Shown: in pieces, positions 27,201-40,599 of the stretch
How the letters are laid out: every line of letters begins with the position of its first letter
Position numbering within the stretch: the stretch's first letter is position 1
Origin: Zonotrichia leucophrys gambelii
Taxonomy: Eukaryota > Chordata > Aves > Passeriformes > Passerellidae
NCBI RefSeq assembly: GCF_028769735.1
Contig: NC_088178.1
Span: forward strand, 13,976,857 to 14,040,856
Length of the DNA stretch: 64,000 nt
Reading direction: 5' to 3'
The notes under the pieces: model-generated
Told to the model about the DNA's origin: nothing
Seen by the model: only the letters and a program-made list of their open reading frames with translations
The model's database searches: none
Position numbers and translations under genes: made by a program

Positions 27201-28630
27201 TTTAATAAGTTAAACTCCAACACTTAAAAGCACTGAAGCTCTCCTTTCAGGTTGCACATGATACACTATAAAATTTGTGATGAGTTTATCTGGTAATTGC
27301 AGGATTAAAGCCAACACAACCAAAGGCAAAGTAATACCACAGGTAGGAGCCCAGTGCTTCAGCTGCAATGCATTAGGATTTTAACTCAAACTAAGATACA
27401 CCTGTGTCACTGACCAGGTGTTCAGATATTGCTGCAAATGAAGGGCTTGGCAGAAGCAATCAGCTTTGCTCTGAACCTCAGCTGAGCTCCTCTAAACACT
27501 TGAGAACCAGAGTTCTACTGGAAGGTGTCCTACACTGGAGCAGGGTGGATTATCCCGTCTCTGCACTTGTGCTGTTCTTGGAACAGATTGTTACAGAATA
27601 TGGTGAGGCAAGGCTGGAGAGCTTCTGAGGAAGAGGGTCAGTGCACAGCACAGTGTTAGGAGGAGCTCTGCGGAACAGAAATCAGCAGGTAAGGACAGCT
27701 CAGTGGGGATGACTGAGAAAGCAGTAGAATCCAGCCTCCATTTAAGGATACTTTGTGCTTTGGATGCAGTAACATTGCATCACAGAGTAGGAGGGAAGCG
27801 GGAAGGGACTGGAAAGAAATCCTTTGTGCTATCTGCAGAAATACCAATAAAACTGGTATGTAGACAGATTTGGTAAGGAATTAGGCTTACTACCACAAAA
27901 TTAATCAAAAATACTCTGAACAAATTTGAATTGGCATTGCAAGTTTAGACTGGCCCAGCGTTTTGTTTTATCTACCTGTGGTGCTTTTTATCTGTCTCTA
28001 GTACTCCTGGCGCTGCCTATACCATATCTTCAAAGGGAAAGGAAGTAGCTCTTTGTTTATGAGACTTGCCCTGCTTTTAAAAAAATATGACTGCAGCATT
28101 TTTGCATGTAAGCTCAGATGATTCAAAGAAATTCCTGACTTGCTACAAGTATTTTCTCTAACTGGAACCCATGTATTTTAACATTTAAACTTGTTAAATG
28201 TTTGGATCCAAAGGTGTGCTACAAACCAAGTTATTGCTTTTTGCATATAGAGTCACATGTAAGTGAAGGATCTGTCTGACTCTTACAGACAGGTTGACTT
28301 ACTAAAAAAGTCAATGAGGTTATGACCATCTTTTCCTTTATGGCTGAGCTCTCCATAACGCAGCTTCTCATGTATTACCATTTTTAGCCAAAATTTTAGT
28401 GATAATTAGCCATTTTTTATTGATAGTTGTCTCAGTGCAATTTACATAGTATTGTGAATTCTAAGTCTAACTGCCACGTATACAAGGACATTCAATTTAG
28501 AAAACAGAGAAAACATCAATCTGAAATTAAAAATTATATTAGAACTTCATTTTTTACAGCTTTGTGCCCAGTATCTTACAGAATCATTCTCATTGAATAC
28601 AATAGTTTATTTTAATAAACCAGTTTATTT
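21291..28630. other. Intergenic or intronic AT-rich DNA, no gene seen
   Basis: No exon, RNA gene or recognisable transposon is visible. The longest open frame (23659-23925, 88 codons) has no family that I recognise and no supporting splice or promoter context. Confidence 0.4.
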
Positions 28631-28686
28631 GATCTTGATTATCTTAAAGGTCTTTTCCAACCAAATGATTCTATGGTTTCTATTCC
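28631..28686 (+). mobile_element. CR1 LINE 3' tail fragment
   Basis: The sequence includes AGGTCTTTTCCAACC followed by AATGATTCTATGG, which is the diagnostic 3' end of avian CR1 retrotransposons (a TTCCAACC block, then ATTCTATG-type tail repeats). Only the last 50-60 bases are recognisable, in line with the severe 5' truncation usual for CR1. No ORF2 remains nearby. Confidence 0.75.
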
Positions 28687-31600
28687 TAAGATGATATTCT
28701 ATATTATCTTCAGGAAATACACTACTTTTCTTTTCCTTTTTAATTATGGGTTGATTAAAAAGAAACAAATCAGCAAGTGATTTTACTTTCTGTGGGTGTT
28801 GAATTTAAATTATTTTTCATTTCAAAGTTAATTTTTTTTTATTGCTTATCATGCAGCTTTTTGAACTTGGATGTAGCAACTAGCATGTTATGTTCTGCTC
28901 CTAACCCCTAAACAGTTCTTATCACTTTGTTGTAAAATAAAAGTCAACAAGAATGAGTGCATAAATAGATAGGAAAATGTACCAGGCATGACTTTGTGCT
29001 TGGAGTACCAGACTAATGAGTAGGAGTGAGAGGCAAAGAGTATGAAGGAGAAGACAAATCCTGTTGGCAACTACACAGCTCAGAAGTTTAGAGCAGCCAA
29101 GCAAGAAGAATTTTTATACACACGAGCAAAGGCAGCTTGCAGGGTAAAAGGGCTCAGGACTACTAAACTCTTGCAGAAAAGGAGAAACCAAGCTGAGATA
29201 AACTAAACTTTTTGTTCTTATCAATTTCAGTGCAAAATCAGCTTGGCTTGCTCAAACCACGTTTGCCAGTATCTTAACCCAGGAAGATTGATTTAGCACT
29301 GGGGTATGTGAGAAGCGCCACCATAGCCCTTCCTTTTGTTACACTGCAAAACCTGCCATGTGGGTGCAGAATGAAGCACAACTTGAGACCACATTTGTCT
29401 GTTGATCATGATTTAGCAAACACACCTGTGATGTATTTTTTTTTTTATTTCTACTGCCAGTTTGATTCTTATCACAAATCAATTTTGGTACATTAGAAAG
29501 CACTCAAATCCTAGAGTTAATTAGTCATGTGAATACCTCAGCCTTTAAAGAAAAATAAACTGTGTTATTTGTAGAACACAAATTTATAGAATTTCTTGAA
29601 AGATAGACGTAAGTTAACCGTAAAGTTTCAAACAGAAGAAGGCAAATAAAAAGAATATTTTTTTAATTGAGGATTTTTTTAGATGTTATGTGTCTCAGAG
29701 CAGCCTTATTAAAAATATGGCAGTCCTACTATTTCCTTCCTATTCTGAAGGGTAGAAGAGCTGAAGATGAATGTATTAAATAATAAAACATTTTGGAAAC
29801 CCACTGCAGTAATTAGGAGTTAGAGAACTTGAGACAGGCCATGGTTCTGCATCTGCACTTTTTTTTTTTAAAAATCCACTGTGCAGGGGCACAATTTTGT
29901 GTTTCCAGTACAATAGGACCATTTCATGTATCCAGTTTAGCATCTGACCACACAAGTGGTAGATTTGGTGTGATGGAGGTGAGGAACTTCTGTGCTGATA
30001 TGGCTGAGGAATTGAAAGGAGCAGGACTGGAATGTTGAAGTTGGATCAGTCCACAGTAAAACGTTAGCTTAGAATCACAGATGTAAACTCCTTCTTTCGT
30101 CATCCCTTCTCCCCACAGAGAGCTTAGCATGCTAGCTTTAATCAGATTTCTGATTATATGGCATATGTATTTACAGTCTGTTACTGTTGGGTGCATTATA
30201 GGCTCTGGCTGTTCAAGCTGAGAAGCAGCTGTGGAGTCTTTTCAACAGTGAATACTGGCTCAGTTTCAGCACTGAACTGACACACTGCTTGTGCAGGTAG
30301 GATGAACTCCCATCTGGCTACAAAAGACCACACAGACACACAGAAAGAGAAAAGATTTACCAGACAGTAGTGACCAACCTTTTCTATTTAAGTGTTTGAT
30401 TATCTTCGTTCTATTTATTCATTTGAGTAATGAGTAAATCACATAAATACTGTGGCAATTAGCTGTAGCCTTCAAAAGATCTGCTAAGTTGCTTGTACTG
30501 AATGTATTTGGAGATTTGTACTAGTCTTTTCTGGTGACATGCTGGGTTCATTAATACTTGATCCCCTGATTGCTGTCATATCACCTGCATTAAGCACAAA
30601 CATTTGCCATTTCTGGCAATCAGAAAGCATACACAGTAGATTCATTTTAACTTTAGACCAATGGCAGGAGAATGTACAATGACAAATCTGGTTGTAGGGA
30701 TAGGATTCTGCCCATGCACTGGGCCAAGTATTGTTAAAATCTGCAAGAGCAAAGTGACACTTCAGAATTGTTTGACCTAATTTGTACTTGTGGAGCAGCT
30801 TTGTGCCATATCTTCATTCTGTGCGCAATGCAAGAACATTTGCATGAATGGACCAGAAGTCTCTTCCTAGAACAAAGTTTTGCTTACAGAAGTGTTGTAA
30901 GAACGTAGGTGTACAGAGATATTTACTACCACAGCTGCTAGTAATTCATCCTGTAAGAGTTTTCAGAGATCTTGATTATGTCTGTCTTTGTTTTAAATAG
31001 TTTTTTATTTGTTGTTTTATCTATATAGACCATCTTTTAAACTCATTTATCTTTTTGCTACCCAGGACATGAGTGACATCATGTTCCAAATTGAATAAGA
31101 TTGTGTGAAAAACTGCTGCTTCTGTTTTAGAACTTTGGCTTTCTAATTAAGACTATGTTGATGTTATGAAATGGAGAAAGTTACACTCCTGTATGTAAGG
31201 GAAATAAACGAGGTGGTTAGTCTATGCCTTCAATATGCTCTTACATAAAGAATGATGAACCAGTGTCTTAGTTGTTTCTTGTAAGCTACTGGTGATGATA
31301 TTGACATCCCACCAAGTAAAAATACCCAGTTTGAAGTCTTACATAAAGATAAAGTAGCTTGATGTCTGTGGCATTTTTTGTGAGATGTCTGGCATGAAAA
31401 TCTGCGATGTGGTTGCTGAGTCAGTATGTATTTAACTCCTGATGGGTACTTTGTAGACTATTTATCTTTACACAAACATTGGCCAGAACAGCATATACAA
31501 GTTGAGTAATGTTTTGTATTTGTTTCTCTGTAGTCTGCAACAGATTTGCTAAATGTTGGATGGGCATAAAAATCTATGTTAGAAGTATCCCTCCAGTGCC

Positions 31601-34600
31601 TAGACTGCCAACAATATTTATGCTAATGGTTTCTTTTCAAAGAATGTAATATCCTTACATCCTTCACAACAACTTCTCAAAGTTTCACCAGAAATATATT
31701 GGACTTAAAAGAATTTGAACAAGGAAACATGAAGCAAATCAGGGACTAAAATAAATGAATTAGAGCACTGATAGCTGTTCAGCATATTACGTGATACTGC
31801 ATATTCCTACTAGCTCTGTCTGCTCTGAGCTATTCTGGTAAACCACTCCTCTAGGTTCTGGCTGAACAGCATGTGTAATGTCTGTGACAGTCTGAGCCTT
31901 GGAGATGGAATTGGGTGAACAGAGTAGTCTATTCAGATAAGTGTAGGGAACTCATTCACATGGAAATCATTCCTGGCACTGTCGAAACAAAGTATGAGTG
32001 AAAGAGGAAACAAAAAGGAGCCACGGCGAGCTGCACTCCCAGCAGCAGTAAATCAGCAGAGCTTCATTGTTCACCATAAATGTAAGTTACTTTGCATCAC
32101 ATCAGTCTCACCCACAGTTTTAAGAGATGGTGGTGACACATAGTCCTGCAGTAAAAGATTGCTTTAGATTAATTTGAAATCTGATTCTCAGCTATGTGTA
32201 GAAACCATGTTATACCAGTGTAACAGCAAAAAAATTTTAAATTGAAATTATTTTCACCTTCCTTAAAAGCCCATAGATTTTTTTTATTGTACTGAGAAGT
32301 TGGATGAGACTTAGTTTAATTAAGTAAAGGGCAGAAAAAGTGCAGAGCTAGCTAGTACCAGCAAAAACCTAGCATGATACTTAGGAAATCTGTATGCTTC
32401 TGAATTTTGTTGTGTCAGATGTGCTTCCACTAGGAGGAGTTGTCATCATATCCTTACCCTATGAGATTATCAGACTTGTGCTTTAACTTGTTTGATGAAA
32501 AAGTGATAGTTCACAATGTAACTAGAAACAATCTATAAAGTTCACCTATGTCTACCTAAATTGTAGTACACAAACTTCTAATTGGTGGCAATATAAATAT
32601 GAAAAAAGCTTGCAGCTTATGGTACCCCACAAGCAAACTTATGTTTGTCATTTTCATTGTGGCAAAAATTAAATGGATTTCTGAAAGATTACAATTCATT
32701 TTAAATTTTAAGTTTTCCATAGAACTTTGAGAATTTCAGAGTCTTAAATTATGTTTTAATAGTCACAATTAGGGGAAAAGCTTGAAATGAAATTCCAAGG
32801 AAGAGGAAAGAAGAGTAAAAGTTAAATCTTATATGTACACAGTCTTAGGGGTTTTTTTTAAAATATATTTTTTGTTTAAAACTTATGTTGTAAATTCTGA
32901 TTATCACTTTGAAATGTGGTGGTTTAGAAGTTTTGGTGGAACATTCTTTCATTTGTGTTTTAAATTCAATGTAATAGAGCCACTGCTTGAATTTAAGTGC
33001 TTGTTTTGATCTGTTTGCAAATGAAGTGTTGCAAGGTAGTGATCTATTTGGTGGTATAGTTTTGCCGTGTTTTTGTTACTGTTTTCCTGTACTCATCTCT
33101 TTTCAACAAATCATGAAATATGATTCTAGTAAAATGTGTGTTTCGGTCCCTTTTCAGCAAACAGCTTCTGCATAGACTCCCATGGGGTAAAGAGATAGAG
33201 ACCTTCATCAAGCCTGTCCTTTCATTAAGAGGGAAAGGGACTGTTTAAGAATACATCAACTTGGTATGCTTAAAAGACTTTCAGATTGTTCTAGAGAAAG
33301 AAAATAAACCTCAGATTTTAAACCTCTTGGGTGTTACAAAACAGAGCTGAAATTTTCCATGCAGCTTTATCATTTCTCGTGTTCAAGGGCCCTGAGTTTT
33401 GCAGTGAATCAAAAAGCTACAGTGACACTCCCTAGAGAATTACCAATCTTTTTACTGGAGTTGCTCCCAGAACACAGTTGGCCAAAGTAAGGAAGTCTCT
33501 GCCTCAGTTGCTTTATTTTGCAGTCCAGGATAAATTAAAGGGTTTATGTTTGCATGCAGACTCTGTTCTAGATTGCAGAGGTGTCCATAACATATAGCAG
33601 GATTTGACTGGATGCTTAATGTCTCAAATTTTCATTTTGCTGTATAAGCAACTCCTTGCCATTGCTTGCTTTGTGGCAGCACAAGGTTTCTTGTGGATGT
33701 ATAGTGAAGGAAAGAAGACTCCTGAGTTGACTTGAAATAACAGCCTCTCTTCCTGGGCAATTTTCTCTACCCAGTCAAGTCTCTCTCACATCTTCTTTTG
33801 TGATTTTCTTGTGTATTTTCTACATGTTATAACAGGGATTTATCAGGGGTACCACTTTGATAATTTTATTTCTTTGCTTCATTTTGTCACACCATCACCA
33901 CTGTAAGAACATAAGCCTTTTTTTACATTATATTCTTATGCTTTCTTTTTCCCTCTTCACCCTTGATGCCCTGTACATAAAGTTTCTACATAGATCACAT
34001 TCCCATCTATGAAATTTTCTTACTTAGGTAGTTCTTTGCTTATAAGATGTCTTTTCATTTAAGTCTAGAGTTGGAATATGGTTGTACTTATTACACAATG
34101 CGTAATTGATTTTCATGCACAGTTAACCAAAACATCAAGGTTTTTCATATTATTCCTATCTGAAAAAAAGAATGGAGATCATTTACTTGTGATGTCATCC
34201 AGTTTATGTGCAGTGTATCAGGCTCTGTTCCTGTGAATACAGAGAGGAAGGAATTTTTGGTCCTGGTTTCCAACTCCTTTTAGCCACAGTCTTTGGCCCA
34301 GTAAGTGCTTTCTCTGGACTGACCAGTGCACAGCCCCAGTATTTGTTTGATCAGTGTCTGACACTTTGGTTCTGCTGGTGGATTGCTTTTCAGGTATTTC
34401 TGCTGCTTTTGTCTCTTTCCCCATCTTGGAGGTACCCTTCTCTTTTTGTCAGCAGAAAAGATGGAGTTGGCTTTATTACAGACTTTACTAAGTTGCATTA
34501 CCAGCATTACCAGCCTACAGCTCTATTAGGTTAGCAGAACCTTGTTCAGTTCTTAACTGCAAAATTTATTTAAAGCAGTAGGCTAGAACAAGTGTCATTG

Positions 34601-37600
34601 AAATTGTGGCAAATTACCATTACTGTAGGAACAAATCTCAGAGAAGAAGGTTACTTTTCTCAATAAAATATTAACATTTCTGTGGAGATGAGGCAAGCTT
34701 TGGGGTCATTGACTGATATCTTCTGGCTTTCCCACTCTGCCTTTAGTATTCCTTTTATAAAACAGTTATTTTTTGAGATTTTTTCCAAAATACATAGATT
34801 TACTGTCTTAAATTGTAAATCTGTATTGTATTTTCAAAAATTAACTATACTACTTAAAGCACATCTTACACTTGGCAAATTGCTTAAAGAAGAGAGAGAA
34901 GAAATAGAATTATGACTTGGTCTGCAAAAGAAGAGGTAGTTTTTTTGTATTATGGTGGTAAGATCTCTGAGATGTGACATCACAAGCTTCATGACCACTT
35001 CCAATTTTTAATTTTTAAAATATTTTTAAATTTTTCATTCTACAGTATACAGAAGCTGGTGCAAAAATGGCAGAAAATTCCTGCCACTTGAATATGCACC
35101 ACAATGCAACATTTCTGAATGAATTGCCTAGTTAAGCACAAATAGCTGTGATGAGCAAAGGGAACAGACCTTTGCTCAGTGTTATTACTCAGTGCCACAA
35201 CACAGGACCTGAGGTGTGCATGATGTTGCATGGAAAGGTCAGATTTATTGAGGCTGTAATTAAGAGGTTTTGTTGATTTCATTAATGACAGAAAAAGATA
35301 AAGGTACATCTGAAGTGGAAGTGCATTACAATCTATCTGAAAACAAAACTGATGGGCCTTTCATTCAAGTTAGGAAAGCATGCCAAGTTCAAGTGATTAA
35401 AAACCTTAAGCAAATTTACCCAGGCAAGTGTCCAGTAAATCAATTTATACTAATAAATTATTTTGTCACAGCAGGAGGATAGTTTTAATTTGGAAATACA
35501 ATCCAAGTCAATTTTGCTGAAAGAGAAAAGGCACAATAAGGGAAATTACTTTCCAGATGAGATGAAATTGCTGGCTCTGCTGACTCACATGAGTAATTTT
35601 GTTGGGGACAGGATTATACCATGATATGTGGCTTGAGTCATAGTACTGCCTGAATCCCAAAGGGAGACTGAAAAAGGAGCATGAATTACTGTGCCTGGAA
35701 TACTTTCTATAGTCATATTGTGATTTGGGGTTACTCAATCGTGGTACCTTTGTCATACACACTTTTTAAAAATTAATGGTGCCAATTTGACAAAACCATA
35801 GCTGAAGTAAGAATCTGATATTACATATTATCTGCAATATTACAAGGCAACATCAGTAGCAGCATCTTTTTAATGGGATAGTGTGATAGAGGAAAGAACC
35901 AATGACTTATCGGTCTAGTAAAGCATTGGAGTGTGAACAACTGGATCTAAAAGCTACATATAAAATACCTTTCTCTGTGCATTTGCATCATGTGTGTCCC
36001 AATATGCATGGCTGCGCCTGTGAGAGAGAATGCAGGAAAGCACTCTGAAAGCAAAAGTTCAGCTCAGTAGATCAGAGAGCTGTGCTAGGAATCTCCCATT
36101 ATTGCTCATTTAATATTTTTTAGCAGTAACTTGATTTCATAAAAGCCTCTGAACAGGCGGGGCTCAGAAATAGAATGATACAAACTTAGGTGAGATTTAA
36201 ATTGTTTCTTTTTATGTGAAAACTCCAGAAATGGTATAAATTATGTGGGCAGTTCTGCAAGACCTTCCATGTAAGGAGTCCAGAATACCTTCAGTCTTGA
36301 ACAGAAGTCTAACTAAGAAATAGAAGCAAGTCATGTAGCCTTAGTGGTTCTATCCCAAAAATCTGGTGACCTGACCAAACCTATGATGATCTCTTTTTCC
36401 AGGTCCTTAAATGTATAGGAACTGACATTTTTCAGAATAGATAAACAGAAGAGAGATCTTGTGTTTCTCTGCAATACATGCTGTCATTTTTATTTTTCTT
36501 TCCAGGGAAAGGAAGGATATTAATTTCTTAGTTGGGAAAAAATATGTGCCCAAAATCTGCCACACACTTTGCCAGTGTGTTCATAATCATATTTTGCATC
36601 TTGAAAAATGTTGTCATTACCTGCCTTAAGGAAAAGTTAATCCTATTTTCAGAGATAAAAATAAATAATGTAAAAAATAGAATAATAGGGAACTCCCTCT
36701 GCCTACAACCACATCTCATAATGATATATTTAGTGGGTTTTACAATTTGTTTTGCAATTCCATATTACTCTTAACTTTGATAAGGCTATGAGTAGATCTT
36801 GAGTCCGGACCACTAGGTTGTACCCTGCATCCAATGAACAGTATACTATTGGTTAAATAGGAGTTATTTGAGTTTATTCACCAAAACTACCATTAGCAGA
36901 AAGACCAGAAAGGCAATTAGTTGCCTTGTGAGAGAAAGGGAACTTTTTTCTCCTTCAGCTGTAGGAATAAATTTTTCATTAAAGCAAAAAGGATAAGTCT
37001 ACCAAGGTGTTAGCAAATGGCATGTGAAAGTGTGCCATAATAATACAAAAATAATCCTATTCAAAGGTGTAATTGCAATGGATTTGAAAGTAAAGCATCT
37101 TGTATTTCTTAGTGTCTTATCATACAAGGGCATGAATTTCGTTTTGTACGGGGGTTTGGACAACAGGAATATTGGTATTTTGGTTTGCATTTATTTGTTG
37201 GTTTGGAGGTTGTTTTTTGGTATAAATTAATAACAGCAAATGCAGCTGGCCAAGTAAGATTAGATAGCCACAGTTTATCACTGTATTGTTAAAGAGAATG
37301 CTGCTCTATGGAAATTCTAGGATTCCTTTCATGCTTAGTGCAAAATTTTTCTTTGTTCTGGGATGATAGGTGTGATGACTTCTACCAATTACTGTAGATT
37401 TAAAAATTGTTATGTACTAATATGGAATCCTAAGCAGTCACAATTAAATAGAAAAATATGTAGTCTTAAAAATATATGTTCTTACTGAAGTTGCTAAACA
37501 GTTTTGAAAAGGGATCTTTTATGACAACAAATTTGAAGTCTCTTACTTTAAAATGTATGAACCAGAAAAGAGGTATTTGTCCAGGGTTTTATTTATGTTT

Positions 37601-38799
37601 TAGCCAACCAGCTGTGGTTTTCCTTTTATCTCTCTGAGAATCATGTGCCCTTCGTGCTGATCTTGCAATCTGAAAGTACCTGTTTAAAGCAAGCCATAAA
37701 TGAAAGATGTCAGGGGCTGAGCTTGTCCTCGCCTCACATAAGAATGTTCTCTGTGGCTTTCACATTCCTCATGGAAATTCTTTTGTGGTGTGTCAATTAA
37801 ATGTGTAGATCTTCTGGTCAATGTTACTCCACAAAATACTCCTAGTTACTGGAATGCCACAGTTCTTTAGATGTATACTCATTACCCATAGCCTGCAATA
37901 CTTTCACGATAATGAAAAATCTGCAATAAAGCAAATAATATAACACAGTATTCCAATGGATAATAGAGGGATTTCACAATGTGACTTGCAAATTAGTATT
38001 TTTGTTCTTTAACAGTCTATGAAGTGACAAATTCCAGAATTACATCTTCCACAGTATAACTGTGTATGTGTCTCTGAAGCGCAACCATTTTGACTTTTTT
38101 CCAAGGCTGAGTACTGAGGTAAAATTCACAGACATCCAAAACATTTTGTATATTGCGAACTGTTGCTGTTCGAACTGAAATGCTTTTAAAGCATTTCTAG
38201 GAATGTATTGTCCACTGATACAATTAATACTGCTACTGTGGCCTACCTTTCTGCAGAGCGGTATTTTTACGTTTGCAATTTTTATTTTCAAAAAAGAAGA
38301 AAGACATCAAAGCTTTTCTAGTGTTCCAAGAATTATGAAAATGCTAAATGACTTTCCCCATCTCACAGAAAGCAGCACTGACTCTTTGCTGACCATAACT
38401 TGTCAGCCTTTGGGGCAGCTTCTTGTGTGTTGAGAGTAAGCGGATATCTTAGAATATGTGGTTTGTAGCTGAAAAGTCATAATTACAGACAGTTTATCCA
38501 GAGCTAATGAGCAACTACTTCTTCTCAAGTATAGATGAGAGAAAGATCTTCAACTAAAACTAAAATGAAATAACAAAAATACGCAATTCAATGCACTAGG
38601 TGTCTGAATGTGAGCATTTCCTGCTTCTGGAATCAGTGTTCGGACAAAAAATATTCAGCCAGCCAGTTGCAGATTTAGAATTGGGCATTCTTGAATTGAT
38701 TTAGGCTATGCTCAAACTTGCACATAGACATGTCTTCAGAAATGCAGCAATTCTTGGAAGCTTAAGTATTTGTCTGTGCAGATCTTGCATAACTGCATG
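28687..38799. other. Intergenic or intronic AT-rich DNA, no gene seen
   Basis: Unique AT-rich DNA up to the retroviral insertion. ORFs are at most about 108 codons (34208-34534), with no recognisable family and no exon-like borders. Short homopolymer runs are the only repeats noted. Confidence 0.4.
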
Positions 38800-38803
38800 C
38801 ATT
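38800..38803. repeat. Target-site duplication, left copy
   Basis: CATT directly precedes the TG that opens the 5' LTR, and the same four bases directly follow the CA that closes the 3' LTR (46536-46539). A 4-bp duplication is typical of gammaretrovirus-like (class I, ERV1) integrases and shows that both provirus ends are original. Confidence 0.85.
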
Positions 38804-39433
38804 TGAAGCCCTAAAGCAGATAGCTTTCCAGAAGTAATGAGTTAAAACATAGAATGAGAGGCATGTAAAGAAGGGCCTAGCACTAGAACACACGGAGAAA
38901 GCACAGCACTAGGAAAACAGAGCAATAAATTAGATAAAAGGTAGAGCATCATGACAAGAGAAGAGATAGGTATAGGAGAAACTAATAAGCTAAGCAGGTT
39001 TAGAGCCAGCAATGTCAAAACGACCCTAAGGGTTTTGCCAAGCCACGAGATCTAAGCCAAATACACCGGGAATTGACCAAATTAGGAAAAGAGTTCAAAA
39101 GTTTAAAGAGGAAGACTCATCGGAAAGACCCCGTCTATGGTGAAGGCAACAGGAACGACCACCTGAAAATTCCCCAAAAGAGATGTCTCCACCTACGCTC
39201 CGCCCACGCTCCGCCTACACCACGCCCCATATGAATATGCATGATTATGTATCTGATCTGATGTAATCCTATACCCAAAATTGTATATAAGGCTTGCTTT
39301 TGCTATGTGAACTCAGAAATCCATTTTGTGATTTCTCCGACGCGTCGCTAATAAAAATACCTCCTGCTTAATTGACTTAAGCTGAGTCTGATTAGGCAGT
39401 CACTCTGCCTGTTTGGGGCAAAATTTGGCATCA
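38804..39433 (+). repeat. 5' LTR
   Basis: A 630-bp repeat opening TGAAGCCC and closing GGCATCA. U3 contains CCGCCC/CCGCCT/CGCCCC GC-box-like sites at about 39196-39228 and a TATATAA box at 39284-39290. An AATAAA polyadenylation signal lies at 39350-39355, implying R begins near 39310-39315 and U5 ends at 39433. It differs from the 3' LTR only at 38851 and 38959, where this copy has A and the other has G. Confidence 0.95.
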
Positions 39434-39438
39434 TTTTC

Positions 39439-39456
39439 TGGCGAGCCAGGCAGGAG
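39439..39456 (+). other. Primer-binding site, tRNA-Arg type
   Basis: TGGCGAGCCAGGCAGGAG, five bases after the LTR end, matches the complement of the 3' end of vertebrate tRNA-Arg(ACG) including CCA at 17 of 18 positions (the mismatch is at position 12). The tRNA sequence is from general knowledge; the assignment should be checked against this genome's tRNA set. Confidence 0.7.
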
Positions 39457-39761
39457 ATATGGCACCAGACAGGAGATCCAAGCCTTAAGGGTCCTCTCCC
39501 GAGCCGGGTCTAGGGTCGGGGTCTTCTGGGCGCCTCTGACGGCTTTTCGTCGGGAGAAGCTCCTTCCCTAGACCGGTGCTCTCAGATGGACGCTGGCTGC
39601 ATCTCCTGCTCAATTAAGAAGTATTTTAATTGCCTATTGGCTTTAAGAGGTATTTGAATTGTTTGTTGGTTTTGGGATAAAGCGCTTTGTTTGGAAAACG
39701 AGGGTCAGACGTGACCGCTCGCAGGGTAAGCCGGAGGGACGCCTCGGTAAAAATCCCTGAT
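39457..39761 (+). promoter_or_regulatory. Retroviral 5' leader with splice donor
   Basis: Untranslated leader downstream of the PBS. A short direct repeat (CAGGAGAT) occurs just after the PBS. A good splice donor consensus CAGG|GTAAGC has its GT at 39726, a second strong donor AAG|GTAAGA lies past the repeat array with its GT at 40452, and either could make the subgenomic env or accessory mRNA. No gag reading frame opens here. Confidence 0.5.
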
Positions 39762-40178
39762 TTTACGGGTTAAAGTCCCGTAAATACGGGTTAAAGTCCC
39801 GTAAATACGGTACGGGTTAAAGTCCCGTAAATACGGGTTAAAGTCCCGTAAATACGGTACGGGTTAAAGTCCCGTAAATGCGGGTTAAAGTCCCGTAAAT
39901 ACGGTACGGGTTAAAGTCCCGTAAATGCAGGTTAAAGTCCCGTAAATACGGTACGGGTTAAAGTCCCGTAAATGCGGGTTAAAGTCCCGTAAATACGGTA
40001 CGGGTTAAAGTCCCGTAAATACGGTACGGGTTAAAGTCCCGTAAATACGGGTTAAAGTCCCGTAAATACGGTACGGGTTAAAGTCCCGTAAATGCGGGTT
40101 AAAGTCCCGTAAATACGGTACGGGTTAAAGTCCCGTAAATGCGAGTTAAAGTCCCGTAAATACGGGTTAAAGTCCCGT
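39762..40178 (+). repeat. Leader array of 18 hairpin-forming units
   Basis: Eighteen copies of GGGTTAAAGTCCCGTAAA-type units alternate in 21-bp and 26-bp spacing (a 47-bp higher-order period); the longer form carries an extra CGGTA. Each unit is an inverted repeat, TACGGG - TTAAAGT loop - CCCGTA, with a 6-bp stem (8 bp in the first unit). Neighbouring units also form the overlapping palindrome CCCGTA-AA-TACGGG, so two alternative folds exist. Most variants replace TACGGG by TGCGGG, which keeps a G-U pair in sense RNA. The array lies where the packaging and dimerisation signals of a retrovirus normally are. Confidence 0.93.
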
Positions 40179-40599
40179 GAAAAGAGTACAAAAGGAAACG
40201 ACTAAGTTATAGTAGAGAAGAGTTGAACTTGGTATCTTTGGTGTGTTTTGCTGTATGAGAGATTGCCTACTGTTCTTTGAGAACGGGAGAAAGATGTGTT
40301 AATTGGTGGTTTTATGTGTTTGTTTTATGTGTCCGTTGTAAAATCTTGTAGGAGACGCTTTTATTACTTTCTATGTAAACAGATTAGAAATGTATGTGCA
40401 TGAACTTGAGAACCCGGTATTTCACAGTCTATCGGCGACCAAGGCCATAAGGTAAGAACCTTTCACTGTACGAGTGTGTGTAGAGTAAGTGAGACGCAGC
40501 ATCGCTGCGAAACGAGAGCAGAGTCCCGATCCACATTTCCTGGACAAAGCGAATGGAAATTGTGTGAATGAAGTGTTAAGGTATATTGGCATATAGTAC
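40179..40599 (+). other. Leader remainder, no gag
   Basis: About 420 bases between the hairpin array and the protease remnant. No matrix, capsid or CCHC nucleocapsid coding is visible in any frame. The frame feeding pol has a stop just upstream (40594-40596). A donor-like AAG|GTAAGA is at 40452. A deletion joining the leader to mid-protease is the simplest reading. Confidence 0.55.

Noticed and set aside
39762..40178. Regular repeats could suggest a CRISPR array
   Set aside because: The spacing sequence is itself part of the repeat, there are no unique spacers, and the array sits inside a provirus in an animal genome.
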